In this document: positions 1 to 17,670 of the stretch, one piece after another
Position numbering within the stretch: position 1 is the stretch's first letter
Layout: each line of letters opens with the position of its first letter
Assembly: GCF_017591425.1 (NCBI RefSeq)
Contig: NW_024466607.1
Span: 7,820,501-7,884,500 of the forward strand
DNA: 64,000 nt
Source of the DNA: Ochotona curzoniae
Lineage: Eukaryota; Chordata; Mammalia; Lagomorpha; Ochotonidae
Direction: 5' to 3'
Program-made: the position numbers and the translations under genes
The notes under the pieces: model-generated
Databases searched by the model: none
Seen by the model: the letters and a program-made list of their open reading frames with translations, nothing else
What the model was told of the DNA's origin: nothing

Positions 1-245
1 CTTCTACCCTCTGCCTTACTCCCCAAATGGCTGCAATGGCTGGGGCGGGGCTCAAGTCAGGAGCTTCCGCCAAGCCTCCCTCATGGGCGCAGGGTCCAGG
101 GACTTGGCCATCGTGTACCATTCCTAGGCCGCACACAGGGAAGTGGACGCGCAGTGGGGCAGCAGGCTCATGGACGCCCGTAAAGCACTGGCAGGAGGAG
201 GATCGGTCAGTTGAGCCCTTGTACACCCTCCCCCATCCACCAGAT
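1..245 (-). mobile_element. CSINE fragment, old
   Basis: Reads antisense SINE: a ...CACTCCCCAAATGGCTGCAATGG-like core, then the GGGTGCAGGG and AGGGAAGTGG boxes seen in clear copies elsewhere in the window. Diverged, and cut by the window start. Confidence 0.65.
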
Positions 246-479
246 TTTTAAATAAGATACACCCACAGTGCTGCAGTTAGTCCCTCCCCCAGGGGCGATG
301 CTTGCTTTATTCCGGGTCCCCGTTTCTTGCTGTCGGTACTTGAGTCACCCCTAGCCTGCTTCCTGGCTGGCTGTCCACAAGGCGGCACCCCCCTGCCCCA
401 CAGGTTCCCGGGCTCCGCTGCTCTGGCTGCCCGAGGTCCTGACCGAGCCAGGGGCCTGGCAGGAGAAAAAGGGCGAAGG

Positions 480-507
480 CAGATTGTTGTTGTGGTTAAA
501 TTTTATT
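480..507 (-). terminator. RAB7A: RAB7A poly(A) signal and inferred cleavage site
   Basis: The plus strand reads TTTATT at 502-507, which is AATAAA in the transcript, preceded by the CC of GCCAATAAAATTTAACC. Cleavage would fall 10-25 nt downstream, near 480-490, in an A/C-rich stretch followed by TG-rich sequence in transcript sense. As I recall it, the end of the human RAB7A mRNA has the same local wording. Confidence 0.85.
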
Positions 508-1618
508 GGCGTCACGTTCATCTCTTTACAGAAGAACTCGGCCCACACGCTAGAACGCAGACGGTGGGAGGGAAGTGCTCCGTCAGCAAGCTCCGACACA
601 GGGCCCACTGCCCGGGCTCCAACTGCAGCCGGGCGACGCGGGGCGTGCTCCCCCAAGGACAGCACGACCCTGGAAGGAGCGCCTTCTAGAACAAAGGTAA
701 GGTGGCCAGGACAGGTGAGGGTTCGCCTTGCCCTCCTGCTGTAGGGAGCTGATCAGACAGGGCAGGTCAGAAGAGCGGGGCAGGAGAGGAAAGCAGACCA
801 CGGGAAAATGAACGGCCCTTCCCGCGGCCACGGCTGCTGGGCCATCGCACACGCCACCGTGTCAGGAAAATCAACCTTCTGGAAAATTTAAACACAAAAT
901 GGATCGAGAGGTTCCCCCGGAGAGCTGAAAGCTCCGGCTCTTCAGTCTTGGTAAAGGCGCACATAATTCTCATGTCTACTGTACACAATACTGCCACCAG
1001 CTGCATTTCCAAATTCCGCCTTGCTCACACTGATCCAGCCAGGGCTCAGCCCTCCACTTACACACATAATCCAAGGATTTCTTACACTAATTTATACATT
1101 TTTAATTGGTTGCATATATTAACATGTACTATAAGATTCTTTTCTAAGAAGCATTACATAATAAATGGATACTGTAAAAAGATCTGATTAGTTAAAAGTA
1201 ACAAGCATTAACAGATACATACAAAACAGCCTGCTCAGACTGGGGGTGAGCCTGCAACGAAGCGGGGGCACCAGCCTTCCCGGAGGGGGCGGGGCGGGGC
1301 AGAAAGACCACAAGACCGTTAAAAAAACCAGATAACTCATTAGATCAACTGTAAACAGTTCTCTCTCTGCAGTGGACACAAAGAAGAAGCTTCTGTGCAG
1401 CCTCCACCCGGCAGCCCGCCTGTCCTGCCACCACAGGGGGCCTTGTGGCGGGCGGGCTGGTGCCGGGCTGCCTGGGTCTGCGTGTGAGAGAGAGGTGCTG
1501 GGCGTGACTGTTGGAGGGCTTTCTTTTGGCAGCTGGATGGGAGACCAATCGACGGCTTGTTGAGGGAGGAAGGGGGCTCGTGTCTGAAGGCCTGTGTGTG
1601 TCTCGGGGCGTGAGGGCC
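485..1618 (-). other. RAB7A: RAB7A 3'UTR
   Basis: About 1.13 kb between the stop codon and the inferred poly(A) site. It is continuous with the last coding exon and free of recognisable SINEs, which stands out against the repeat-rich surroundings. A GC-rich part lies next to the stop (1200-1618), an AT-rich part in the middle (1080-1200), and a GC-rich part just before the poly(A) signal. A TTTAAT on the plus strand near 1098-1104 (ATTAAA in the transcript) could be a weaker alternative signal. Long open frames on both strands here are shadows with no recognisable product. Confidence 0.85.
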
Positions 1619-7858
<6,240 letters not shown>

Positions 7859-8294
7859 CTTTCAAACTAAAGGAAGCAAAGAGACAGCACCATGAGTGTG
7901 ATGGTTACGCAAACTGCCTCTCCCGAGATCGCAAATGCTGGGCCCCCTTCTCTTTTCTGGCACTCTCAGAGAGGGTCCCCAAAGGAACACCCAGCTAGGA
8001 GAGCCCTGCCAGGCAGAACAGTTCTGCCGGGCTGAAAGCTGGAGGGAGGACAGCTTTTGCTGGCTGCAGTGCTTGGTCAGCAATCTGGATTAATGTTCCA
8101 ACTTACTCAACAGCTTGGTCCTTGCTTCAGCAGGTCACTACTTAAATGCCACTTTCTCAGGTGCTCACACTCTCCCCTTTGCTTTCTATTTAATGACCTA
8201 CTTTATTTTTCCTCAGAACAATCATGACTTGGCATTTTTACATGCTGTTATTTATTTACCTTTTCTTTTTCAATAATCTCTATGAAAATATTAA

Positions 8295-8515
8295 AGAAAA
8301 AGATTTATTTGTAAGGCATGGTGACAGGATGAGGAAGGGTAACTGAGGCAGGGATTGGGGGAGAGCAAGAGCGCCTCCATGCCCCGGTTTGCTTCCTCCA
8401 CGCCGGCAGCAGCCAGGAGCCTCCCTGGTCTCCAGAACTTGGGCCACCCTCCAACCAATGCCTTCTCTGGCAGACCGCGACGAAGCTGCACTGCAAGAGG
8501 AGCTGGAGCCCAGTG
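8295..8515 (-). mobile_element. CSINE, partial and diverged
   Basis: Starts with AAAGATTTATTTGTAAGGC (antisense tail) and reaches the ...GAGCTGGAGCCCAGTGTGAG end. It is directly followed by a sense copy, so the two can pair. Confidence 0.65.
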
Positions 8516-8517
8516 TG

Positions 8518-8835
8518 AGGGCTCAGCTGCCAAATCCTCACATTGCATGTACTGGGATCCCATACGGACCAGCCTGTGTCCTGGCTGCTCCACTTCCCAT
8601 CCAGCTCCTTCTGTGTGTGGCCTAAGAAACTGGTAGAGGACGGCCCAAGCCTGGGGACCCTGCACCCACATGGGAGACCTAGAAGAAGCTCCTGGCTCCT
8701 GATTGGCTCGGCTCCAGACACTGTGGTCACCTGGTGATGCACCAGAGGACAGGAGATTTTTTCCTCTGTGTATCTGCCTTTCCAAAAATCAATCAATCTG
8801 AAACCAAAACAAAACAAAACAAAACCAAACCAAAT
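8518..8835 (+). mobile_element. CSINE with (AAAAC)n tail
   Basis: Sense SINE: GGGATCCCATACGGACC, CCACTTCCCATCCAGCTCC, GTAGAGGACGGCCCAAG, then a tail ending in a short (AAAAC)n run at about 8805-8835. Confidence 0.85.
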
Positions 8836-9089
8836 CAGGAGTCAGGACTCATCAGGCTGTATGAAATGTGGGTGTCCTAAGTGGTAAGCTCCACCCTCTC
8901 TGCCGCAGTGTCCACCCCACACTGTGCACTGGTGTCAGGTAGAGAACCACTACCCAAAATTGGACACGTGTGTGAACACTGCTGTGCTGTGCAGCGCTAG
9001 GGAACAGCCTACTCCAGAAAACCTTTCAGGCCTTTCATCAGACCACGTGCAAGACGCTTAACCTTGCCACACTGTGCTCAACATACTTA

Positions 9090-9420
9090 CTTTCTTTTTT
9101 TTTTTTAAGATTTATTTTATTTTTATTGGAAAGGCGGATATACAGAGAGGAGAGACAGAGAGGAAGATCTTCCATCCGATGATTCACTCCCCAGGCAGCC
9201 GCAACAACTGGAGCTGAGCCAATCCAAAGCCAGGAGCCTCTTCCGGGTCTCCCTCACGGGTGCAGGGTCCCAAAGCTTTGGGCCGTCCTTGACTGCTTTC
9301 CCAGGCCACAGGCAGGGAGCTGGAAGGGAAGCGGGGCTGCTGGCATTAGAACCAGCGCCCATATGGGATCCTGGGCGTGAAAGGCAAGGACCTTAACCAC
9401 TGCGCCACCGCGCCGGGCCC
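9090..9420 (-). mobile_element. CSINE, full length
   Basis: Runs from the antisense tail AAGATTTATTTTATTTTTATTGG to CACCGCGCCGGGCCC at 9406-9420. In sense orientation this 5' end reads GGGCCCGGCGCGGTGGCGCA, and an A/G-rich box A-like and a GGTTCTAATGCC box B-like motif are visible. Only lightly diverged, so a young copy. Confidence 0.92.
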
Positions 9421-10499
9421 TCAACGTACTTTCAGTGCCAGCCTGTGCCCTCTTAGCTGGCTCAGCAAACACCAGAAAAGAAGTGGGTCTTAGAAGCATT
9501 ACTTGCTCATGTCAACACTGACACCCAGCTTCCCGAGTGCTAAGGCTGGCCGTGGTGTCCATGTCGACGGAAAGTGACTCCAGCACATCAATGCTGACTG
9601 AACCCAGACTGCCGGGATTGTTACTTGCCTTTTGCTCAGTGACTGTCATTTCATTTCTTGGTTAGGTTAGAATAGAGGGCTGAGAGTCCTTGCATTCTAA
9701 GGATGCAAAGGTAAGTCAGAGATTTGCATACAGGGATTTGATTGTAAGAGGGCTGAAAGGCAGAGCTGAGTAAGCAACAGAGCAGAGTCCAGAAGGCAAC
9801 CAGGAAGTAGAGGATCCTGTGGGCAAGGTGCTTAAGCCACACCCTCTTTCCAACTACCCCTGCTCTTAATGCAGGGTGCTGCACACAAGACCGACTGGAA
9901 ACAGCAGGTCTCACTGCTGTCCCACAGTGCGAGATGCAGTGGAGCACCCCATGCTCTCGTGGAAAGTGGCACAGGCTGCCACCCGGGATGTGTGCACAAG
10001 GGGCCAGGCCTCAGGACCCACCCCTTGGAGGCAAAGCTATCTCAATGTCCAAGTCCCATGCCTACGGCTGGACTACAAGGAACCCACATGGGTTGGGAAA
10101 GCTGCTGCCAGCGGTGCAGGGCAGAGGTCAGCGTAAGGAGAGCAGGCATTCGGAAGACTGCTTCCTCCATCTTCTCAATGGTTTCTGCTTAGCCAGTGCC
10201 AATCAGCAGTGAGAAGATTTCTGATAATATTCAGGACCAGCGGAGCCCACTGGGCCCTCCCTTCTCAAGGACTAACTTGACCGAAGCTCACAGTCTTAAC
10301 TAAGGCCTAGTATCGCTTCTCAAGCTATTCCAGACCCAAAGATTGGACACGTACAGGTTGAGAAACTTTGCAAATACACTCTTAAAGTACTTATTAAAGC
10401 CAATGCTTCTGAGAATAATAAGTATTTAATAAAGGGTACCTCAATACTTAATACTATGAATAAGCAGAGATCCCTAGCTGTAGTCCACTGCCTACGCTC
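9421..10499. other. RAB7A intron 1, unique stretch
   Basis: No gene or clear repeat recognised. Open frames of 80-107 codons on the plus strand near 9870-10210 overlap in different frames and resemble no known family. Confidence 0.55.
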
Positions 10500-10830
10500 C
10501 TTTAAAAAAAAATAGGATTCTTTATTTTTATTGGAAAGTCAGATATACAGAGAGGAGAGACAGAGAGGAAGATCCTCCGTCCGATGATTCACTCCCCAAG
10601 CGGCCACAACGGCTGGAGCTGAGCCAGTCCGAAGCCAGGAGCCAGGAGCCTATTCCAGGTCTCCCTCGCGGGTGCAGGGTCCCAAAGCTTTGGGCCATCC
10701 TCGACTGCTTTCCCAGGCCACAGGCAGGGAGCTGGATGGGAAGTGGGGCGGCCAGGATTAGAACCAGTGCCCATATGGGATCCTGGCACGTTTAAGGACT
10801 TTAGCCATTATGTTATCACACTGGGCCCCT
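10500..10830 (-). mobile_element. CSINE, near full length
   Basis: Antisense copy from AAAATAGGATTCTTTATTTTT to TATCACACTGGGCCC, with all internal boxes present. The sequence AGCCAGGAGCCAGGAGCC shows a small duplication. Confidence 0.9.
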
Positions 10831-11029
10831 CCTAGGCTCCTTGCAGGCAAGCGTTGCCCTGCTGGGAGAAAGGCAGCCAACAGCTGGAGGGTACTCTGGG
10901 TCTGGTTAATGCCAAATCTGTTAACTATACCAATATGCCAGCATAGTTGCTTATTGTACTTTTCTTTACCCAGCCCCCGGGCTCTGAGTGGTTGTCAGAT
11001 GACTGTCCCCAATCCCTAGGAGCTGATGC

Positions 11030-11215
11030 AGTTTGACAGGAAGAAGTGGCCCTCTCCTCCTCCCCCCATACCTGCAGATACAGGAGGAAAACAAATTGGA
11101 AACATTTATTCTACCCACCTTCCTCCATACCTGAACCCTCCCCACCCTAATCAGAGGCCCACATGGGTGTACATCCTCTCAACTAAGCAATATTAAAATG
11201 TAAATTTAAGAAAAG
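11030..11215 (+). mobile_element. A-tailed repeat (third, diverged copy)
   Basis: Shares CAGATACAGG.GGAAAA, a CTTACCCAC.TTCCT-like segment, CCCTAATCA and a final AATATTAAAATGTAAATTTAA with the better copies at 38095-38510 and (reverse) 24250-24530. Probably the 3' end of a lagomorph LINE-like element. Confidence 0.5.
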
Positions 11216-11222
11216 AGGTCTG

Positions 11223-11569
11223 GGGCCCGGCGCGGTGGCGCAAGTGGTTAAAGGTCCTCGCCTTGCACGCCCGGGATCCCATATGGGCGCCGGTTCTAAT
11301 CCCGGCAGCCCCGCTTCCCTTCCAGCTCCCTGCCTGTGGCCTGGGAAGGCAGTCGAGGACGGCCCAAAGCTTTGGGAACCTGCGCCCGCGTGGGAGACCC
11401 GCAAGAGGCTCCTGGCTTCGGATCGGCATAGTATCGGCCCGTTGCGCTCACTTGGGGAGTGAATCATCGGATGGAAGATCTTCCTCTCTGTCTCTCCTCT
11501 CTGTATATCCGCCTTTCCAATGAAAAAATAATAAAAATAAATCTTTAAAAAAAAAAAAAAAAAAAAAAA
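11223..11569 (+). mobile_element. CSINE, full length, young, with TSD
   Basis: Starts GGGCCCGGCGCGGTGGCGCA and ends in a long uninterrupted A-tail. The 15-bp target duplication AAGAAAAGAGGTCTG is perfect at 11208-11222 and 11568-11582. Box B-like GGTTCTAATCCC is intact. This is one of the least diverged copies in the window and serves as a reference for the family. Confidence 0.96.
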
Positions 11570-11577
11570 GAAAAGAG

Positions 11578-11640
11578 GTCTGGCACAATAGCCTGGTGGC
11601 TAAAGCCTCACTGAAAATAAATCTTTAAAAAGCACACAGA
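11578..11640 (+). mobile_element. CSINE with large internal deletion
   Basis: Only CTGGCACAATAGCCTGGTGG CTAAAGCCTCA and the tail AAAATAAATCTTTAAAAA remain, so about 270 bp of the middle are missing. It is sandwiched between two full copies. Confidence 0.75.
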
Positions 11641-11983
11641 GGGCCCGGCGCGGTGGTGCAGTGGTTAAGGTCCTCGCTTTGCACGCCCGGGATCCCATAT
11701 GGGCGCCGGTTCTAATCCCGGCAGCCCCGCTTCCCTTCCAGCTCCCTGCCTGTGGCCTGGGAAAGCAGTCAAGGACGGCCCAAAGCTTTGGGACCCTGCA
11801 CCCGCGTGGGAGACCCGGAAGAGGCTCCCGGCTTCGGATCGGCATAGCATTGGCCCTTGCGCTCATTTGGGGAGTGAATCATCGGACGGAAGATCTTCCT
11901 CTCTGTCTCTCCTCTCTGTGTATCTGACTTTCCAATGAAAAAATAATAAAAATAAATCTTAAAAAAAAAAAAAAAAAAAAAAA
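11641..11983 (+). mobile_element. CSINE, full length, young
   Basis: Nearly identical to the copy at 11223, with GCGGTGGTGCAGTGG in the 5' part. Ends in AATAAATCTT plus a 22-nt A-run. Confidence 0.95.
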
Positions 11984-11994
11984 CCACATGCCTC

Positions 11995-12290
11995 GGGCCT
12001 GGCACAGTAGCCTAGCGGCTAAAGTTGTCGTCTGGCACGTGCCAGCATCCCATCCCTGCGGCCCTACTTCCATCCAGCTCCCTGCTTGTGGTCTGGGAAA
12101 ACAGTCAAGGATGGCCCAAAATCTTAGGAAACTGCACTCGCATGGGAGACCTAGGCTTTAGATCAGCTCCGGCCGCTGTGGCTGCTTGGGAAGGGAGTGA
12201 ATCAACGGACGGAAGATCTTCCTGTCTCTCCTCTCTGTATATCTGACTTCCCCCCAAAAATAAATCCTAAAAAACAAACAAAAAAAACAC
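11995..12290 (+). mobile_element. CSINE, intermediate age
   Basis: Starts GGGCCTGGCACAGTAGCCTA, with internal deletions around the box B region. Ends CCCAAAAATAAATCC. Fourth sense copy in a row (11223-12290). Confidence 0.88.
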
Positions 12291-12369
12291 AAAAACACAT
12301 GCTTCAATCAAAATCACCCCAAACACTCCCAAGTGAGTTTAATTAGTAAGTCATCGTTTCTAACAAATT

Positions 12370-12695
12370 TGAAGAGATTTATTTATTTGAAAGGCAGGAC
12401 TACAAAACGGGGGACATGAGGGGAGAGAAGGAATGAATATCTGCTGATTCACTTCCCCAAATGGCTGCAACAGTTGGGTCTGTGCCGAGCCAAAGCCAGG
12501 AGTTGGAACTCCATCTTGGTCTCCCACAGAGGTGGCAGGGGGCCCAAGAGCTGGGGTCACTGTCCACCGATTTCATAGGTGCATGAACAGGAAGCTGAAC
12601 CGGAAGTGGGGCAGCTGGGATCAAACAAGCATCCTGTAGAATTCCAGTGTCTCAGGGAGAGGTGGCTTAGCCTGCTACGCCACAATGCTGACCCT
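12370..12695 (-). mobile_element. CSINE, older subtype
   Basis: Antisense copy from AAGAGATTTATTTATTTGAAAGG to GCCACAATGCTGACCC. Its 5' end (sense GGGTCAGCATTGTGG) differs from the young GGGCCCGGCGCGG type. Confidence 0.85.
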
Positions 12696-13005
12696 GTTTC
12701 TTAACCATTTAAGTGTACAGTTCAGTAGCATTATATAGAATGAGATCTATTTTTATCCTGCAAAAAAAAGTTGTTATTTTAAGGTAACTAGCCAACAGGG
12801 GCTCCAGAAGAGGCCGAGTGAAGGCAAGGCTGCCCCTGTCCTGGTTCAAGCTGGTAGGCACAGCACAGGAGCGAGGCGACAAGGTAGACACCACGGAAAA
12901 CGTCAAACGTCCTTGTGCTGCTCAGCAATGTCTGAAACACAACTTGTAACTCAGAACATGTAACTACTTCAATTTACTAACTGAACTGTTTGAATTCTAT
13001 ACAAA

Positions 13006-13235
13006 CAAGCTCTCTGCTTGTGACCTGGGAAAGCAGCAGAGAATGGTCCAGTCTTGGGACCCTGCACCCATGTGGGAGACCCAGAGGAAGCTCTTGACTC
13101 CTGGCTTTGGATAGGCTCAGCTCCGGCCGCTGTGGCCACTTGGGGGAGTGAACCAGCAATGGAAGATCCTTCTCTCTTCTCTCTGTAAGAAATGTGACCT
13201 TACAATAAAAAATAAATCTTAAAAACAAACAAGCA
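13006..13235 (+). mobile_element. CSINE, 5'-truncated
   Basis: Begins at AAGCTCTCTGCTTGTGACCTGG and continues to AATAAAAAATAAATCTTAAAAAC. The polymerase III promoter part is missing. Confidence 0.85.
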
Positions 13236-13239
13236 AACA

Positions 13240-14180
13240 AAAAAACGAACAACCATGTCTTCATTCCTGTTCTTGCTCAACCTTCTGTGCTACTTAGGCC
13301 TCACATGAGGAAGAGCAAGCAGCCGGCTTTACTCAGTGTACCTAATCAAACAGTCACCTTGAAACCAAGACCCTACACACTTCAACGCAGGCGCTATTTA
13401 GCATTAAGAACCGAGTGTCCCAGGCTCCCTTCCCTAGCTTCAATCTCCCTGCCTGGCTTTTATGACTGCAAACAGATCCCTTACTAAAATAAGCTCACTG
13501 AATCAAGTGAGTGGTACACCCAGTCTAACAGGGCTTGCGATCAAACTCAGGAGGCCATGTAAAACCCTTAAGGTAACATCTTGATGTGTTTTCCTCTGTG
13601 GCAACCCACTCTGCAATCATCAAAATCCCTCTAAAAAACACGACACAGCCAACCAATCAAAAGTGGGCCACAAGAACTGCAGACCAACCAGGGACTTGGA
13701 CACAAGTTTAGGTCTGTTCATCTCAAGCCCGATTTCAATCTCTTAACCAGTTCTGTTCCTCCCCTCTAGGAGCCCAGGAGGTAAGCGCTAGTGGCCCTGT
13801 TCCTCACCCTGTGCCTTGCACTAAGCAGCTGCTTTCTTTCCCCACTCTAGACTCAGAAACTGATTTGTGCACTGTGTCAGGTGAACAGACCCAGCTCTGG
13901 AAGTGTTCTGAAATAAGCTCATCAAAAACCATCCAGAATAATATTTAACCAAAGAGCTGGCCCTGAGGCACAAAGTTGACACATCAAATTAACCAGCACA
14001 TCAGGACAGAAATGAAACCCAAGAGCAGTGGGTTGGCTGTGGTTTTAAGGTGACACAGTCCAGCAATGGGCAGGCACACACAGGAGAACAAAGGGCTGGG
14101 GCCACACCCCTACGCCTCCCACCTTTGATGTATACTTGAACCAGCCCCAGCACCATGCCCTCAACTTGCAATTCCTGTGT
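13240..14180. other. RAB7A intron 1, unique stretch
   Basis: No repeat or gene recognised. Base composition is average for the locus. Confidence 0.5.
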
Positions 14181-14196
14181 AAAATCTGGTAACTCA

Positions 14197-14550
14197 GGGC
14201 CCGGCGCGGTGGCGCAAGTGGTTAAGGTCCTCACCTTCACGCCCGGGATCCCATATGGGCGCCGGTTCTAATCCCGGCAGCCCCGCTTCCCTTCCAGCTC
14301 CCTGCCTGTGGCCTGGGAAAGCAGTGTGGCCTGGGAAAGCAGTCGAGGACGGCCCAAAGCTTTGGGACCCTGCACCCGCGTGGGAGACCCGCAAGAGGCT
14401 CCCGGCTTTGGATCGGCATAGTATCGGCCCGTTGCGCTCACTTAGGGAGTGAATCATCGGATGGAAGATCTTCCTCTCTGTCTCTCCTCTCTGTATATCC
14501 GCCTTTCCAATGAAAAAATAATAAAAATAAATCTTTAAAAAAAAAAAAAA
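14197..14550 (+). mobile_element. CSINE, young, with TSD and internal 18-bp duplication
   Basis: Full-length copy flanked by perfect 17-bp repeats AAAATCTGGTAACTCAG (14181-14197 and 14547-14563). The segment TGTGGCCTGGGAAAGCAG is present twice in tandem (14307-14324 and 14325-14342), which no other copy here shows. Confidence 0.96.
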
Positions 14551-14563
14551 TCTGGTAACTCAG

Positions 14564-15570
14564 AAGTTAAGAGTGACACAAGGGTAAGGCCAACGACAAG
14601 ACCCTGAATCACAAAGACTCCAACTGCTCTCAGAGTTCACATCGAAACGCCAGCCTCTGCTCAGAGCTCTGTAGGCACTCCCAGGCCTGGGCACACCAAG
14701 GTAATGCCCAACGTGCCCACAGACCTAGACTGACTGGAGCCCGCTTCTGCTGTTTCAAAGCAAACACACTGGCCCTTATCACAGACCTGCCAAAAGAAGC
14801 CCACACAGGAGCTGCTCAATTCTTCAGATTACTGCCTTTAACCCCCCAGAACCTGGAAACCGAGCCAACAAACCCCTAACCCTCTCCACCACAATGTCAG
14901 TAACTGACTTGTAGACGCCAGGCAAGCACACCTTGTTTTGGCGTTTCTATAGCAATCCCTCCAACTGATCTGGGGCAAACAGGCCAAGAAAATTAGGTAG
15001 GAACAGGTGAGCTGGAATGTCTACCCTTTCTGTATTGTAACTACCTCTCAACCCATCAACCTCATATACCCACCTTCCTAGGACACACTTGTGTTTAGTT
15101 TGGGACCAGGAAGGAGACACTATGATGGCTACGTGCAGGATTCATGAAAATTCCAGACTAACTCACCCACACTAACTTCTACCTAGACCTAGTCTATTTG
15201 CATATTCAAATAAATCTCCACCCCAATCCCAGGGGCCAACAACATGCGAGGGTCCCTTCTGTTGCTTGTGACCATGCTTAAAGAATCTCTCTCTATGTGG
15301 GGAAGCCCAAACTGACACGTGAATACATAATCCACCTTCTTTCACAAGAATTTGCTTGTATTTCAAAAATTATAATATTAAAAAATGAACAAAAATTTAC
15401 AATATCATAAAGTGGGTTTAAAGAGAATCAAGCTTAAAAAACCATCGTCAAACCCTGTCTGCAATATTTTGGCAAAATAAAGGCCCATTTGCCTCACTTC
15501 TCTCAGACAGCATTTAAGGATGTCAGGGCAAACACTGACTCAACCGTGATAACGGAGAGAAAGGACTAAT
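14564..15570. other. RAB7A intron 1, unique stretch
   Basis: No repeat or gene recognised. AT-rich near 15360-15440. Confidence 0.5.
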
Positions 15571-15574
15571 GTTC

Positions 15575-15790
15575 TTTTTTAAAATGTGCTGATTGTTACC
15601 CATTCGAAAGGTAGAGGGAGAGCAAGAAATATCCTATCCTAGCCATCTGCTCACCCCCAAACGTTCACAACAGCTGGGGAACTCACCCAGCTCTCCCAAG
15701 GGCAGGAGGCTCAGCCCTCCAGCCATCCCCTGCAGCGGCCCAGCGAGCATTTGGGGTTCAAGTCAGCACCGATTTAGAATGCAGAAAGGC
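15575..15790 (-). mobile_element. CSINE-like, very old
   Basis: Weak match: GAAAGGTAGAGGGAGAGC, CACCCCCAAACGTTCACAAC, GGGGTTCAAGTCAGCACC. In the right order for an antisense SINE but strongly diverged. Confidence 0.4.
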
Positions 15791-16639
15791 CAGGCATGGC
15801 TTAGCTGGATGACACACTGCCTGAGCTGGGTTCCTGTGCCTTTTTCACACACTCAGTGCTGAGACACACTATCTGAACCAATAACCAGGACTTAATTTTG
15901 TTTTTCTTGGGAGAGCACATTTGCTTTAGAATGCCCAAGAGTTCGGCTTCTCTGGACTACTCAACAATCTAAAGCAATCAGGAAAGCACATTTCCTGCTT
16001 AGAGGTCAGTTGATACAATCTGGTTTGTTCTGGAGCAGGAATTTAAAGAACAGTTACTGATCTTTAGGTCCTCACTTGTTTGGGAAAGGAAAAAAAGAGC
16101 TGTTCACTCAAGAGTCACTAAACTTTAAGACAGAAGATAAAGTACAGCTATACACTGCCCTGCCGTCACAAGAACCTACTTGGGGAGTGTTCAGTGGATC
16201 AAAGTGTCACACACCTAGCCCTGGGGCAAAGATGCTCACAGAGAAACACACCTGCCCAAGAGTAACCAGCACTAAGTGTGAGGGATGGCCCCAGGTTGTG
16301 ATGGTATCTGCCTCTCCCCAACAGGGACAGAAGCCCCGGGGACACCTGCTGGGCCCGGAAAAGCACTTAAGTAGAAACACTGCAGTATACTTCTTAGAGA
16401 CTTGAGACTATACCGCTCCTTGCAAACTTGTGGCAACAGTCACCCTAGCAAAGTATTATCAACACAGACCCCTCAATTACAGCCTGTGTGGCAGGAGGGG
16501 TCCACCCCTGCTTGTCCTCCTCACCAACTGCTTCCTCCAAGTGTGTTAAATCCAGCTCTGCTCACTACATGCTCTGGTGCATTTTTCATCACCTTCAATG
16601 CCAGGCACACACCCCCAGGGCAGAAGCACAGCAAATTAG

Positions 16640-16850
16640 TCCTCCACCTTGCAGCGCAGTCACTCCATATAGGCATCAGTTTGAGCCCTGGATGTTTCAC
16701 TTCTGATGCGTTTGCTGTTAGTGGCCCTGCGACCATCTGGGAGATCCAGAAGAAGCTCCTGGCTCCCAGCTTCAACTGGCACAGCTCTGGTCTCATGACC
16801 ATCGAGGAAGTGAACCAGCTCTAGCTCTTTCAAGTAAAAACAAGAAGGTC
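16640..16850 (+). mobile_element. CSINE, old
   Basis: Sense order: GGCATCAGTTTGAGCCC, GGGAGATCCAGAAGAAGCTC, GAGGAAGTGAACCAGC. Tail almost lost. Confidence 0.6.
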
Positions 16851-16887
16851 TTTGAAAAAGTTCATCCCACAAATACAATTCATTCTT

Positions 16888-17048
16888 TTTTTTTAAAAAA
16901 AAAAAAGATTTATTTATTTATTGGAAAGCTCAGAGCTCAGCTCCAGCCATTGTGCTCACTTAGGGAATGAATCATTGGATAGAAGATCTTCCTGTCTCTC
17001 CTCCTCTCTGTATATCTGACTTTACAATAAAAATAAATCTTTTAAAAG
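16888..17048. mobile_element. CSINE chimera: minus tail joined to plus 3' half
   Basis: 16888-16930 is an antisense tail (AAAAGATTTATTTATTTATTGG). From 16931 the sequence is the 3' half of a sense copy (CTCAGCTCCAGCCATTG to AATAAAAATAAATCTTT). It looks like a deletion between two inverted SINEs that left a hairpin-capable remnant. Confidence 0.7.
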
Positions 17049-17414
17049 AATTCTTTGAGTGACAATAAACTGTTATGCTGGAGAGCACTCCAGATACAGC
17101 CACACATGGCTTGGCAAAGGGCTATATTCTGAAAAGCGCGCAGTTAGACAATTCTGTCATTGTGCAAACATCACAAATCACACTTAAACCAAGACAGCAA
17201 TGAAGTTGCTAGGCAACATAATTTTATGAGACCACTCTTGTATATTGAGTCCGTTGCTCAAATATTGTTAAGTGACACAAAGCTGTATCTGATTGAGTGC
17301 TGTCCACAACCTCAGCACCTGCCGGGGCCTGAGACTGTCCCCTAGGGCTAAGGGAGGACTACACCACCGTGCTTTTCTGCTCTAGGCTGGTTTTTTTTTT
17401 CATTGTTTCACTTT

Positions 17415-17670
17415 TATTTCAAAAGATTTATTTTTATTTTTATTGGAAAGTCAGATATACAGAGAGGAGAGACAGAGAGGAAGATCTTCCGTCAGATGAT
17501 TCACTCCCCAAATGAGCACAATAGCCGATGCTGTGCCGATCTGAAGCTCTTCCTGGTCTCCCACGCAGGTGTAGGGTCCCAAAGCTTTGGGCTGTCCTCA
17601 ACTGCTTTCCTGGGCCACAGGCAGGAAGCTGGATGGGAAGCGGGGCCACCGGGATTAGAAGCGGTGCCCA
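17415..17670 (-). mobile_element. CSINE, 5' end cut by the next SINE
   Basis: Antisense copy from AAAAGATTTATTTTTATTTT to GATTAGAAGCGGTGCCCA, where a sense copy begins. It lacks the first 60 or so bases of the family. Confidence 0.9.

Noticed and set aside
11235..11462. Recurring peptide pattern (GSNPGSPASLPAPCLWPGKA and variants) in dozens of frames across the window
   Set aside because: It looks like a protein family but is only translation of the CSINE. It follows the SINE on both strands and breaks with each indel.
11223..12290. SINE promoter region as a possible tRNA gene
   Set aside because: Box A/B-like motifs (GTGGTTAAGGTC, GGTTCTAATCCC) are part of the tRNA-derived SINE. No cloverleaf with a proper anticodon arm and acceptor stem is evident.
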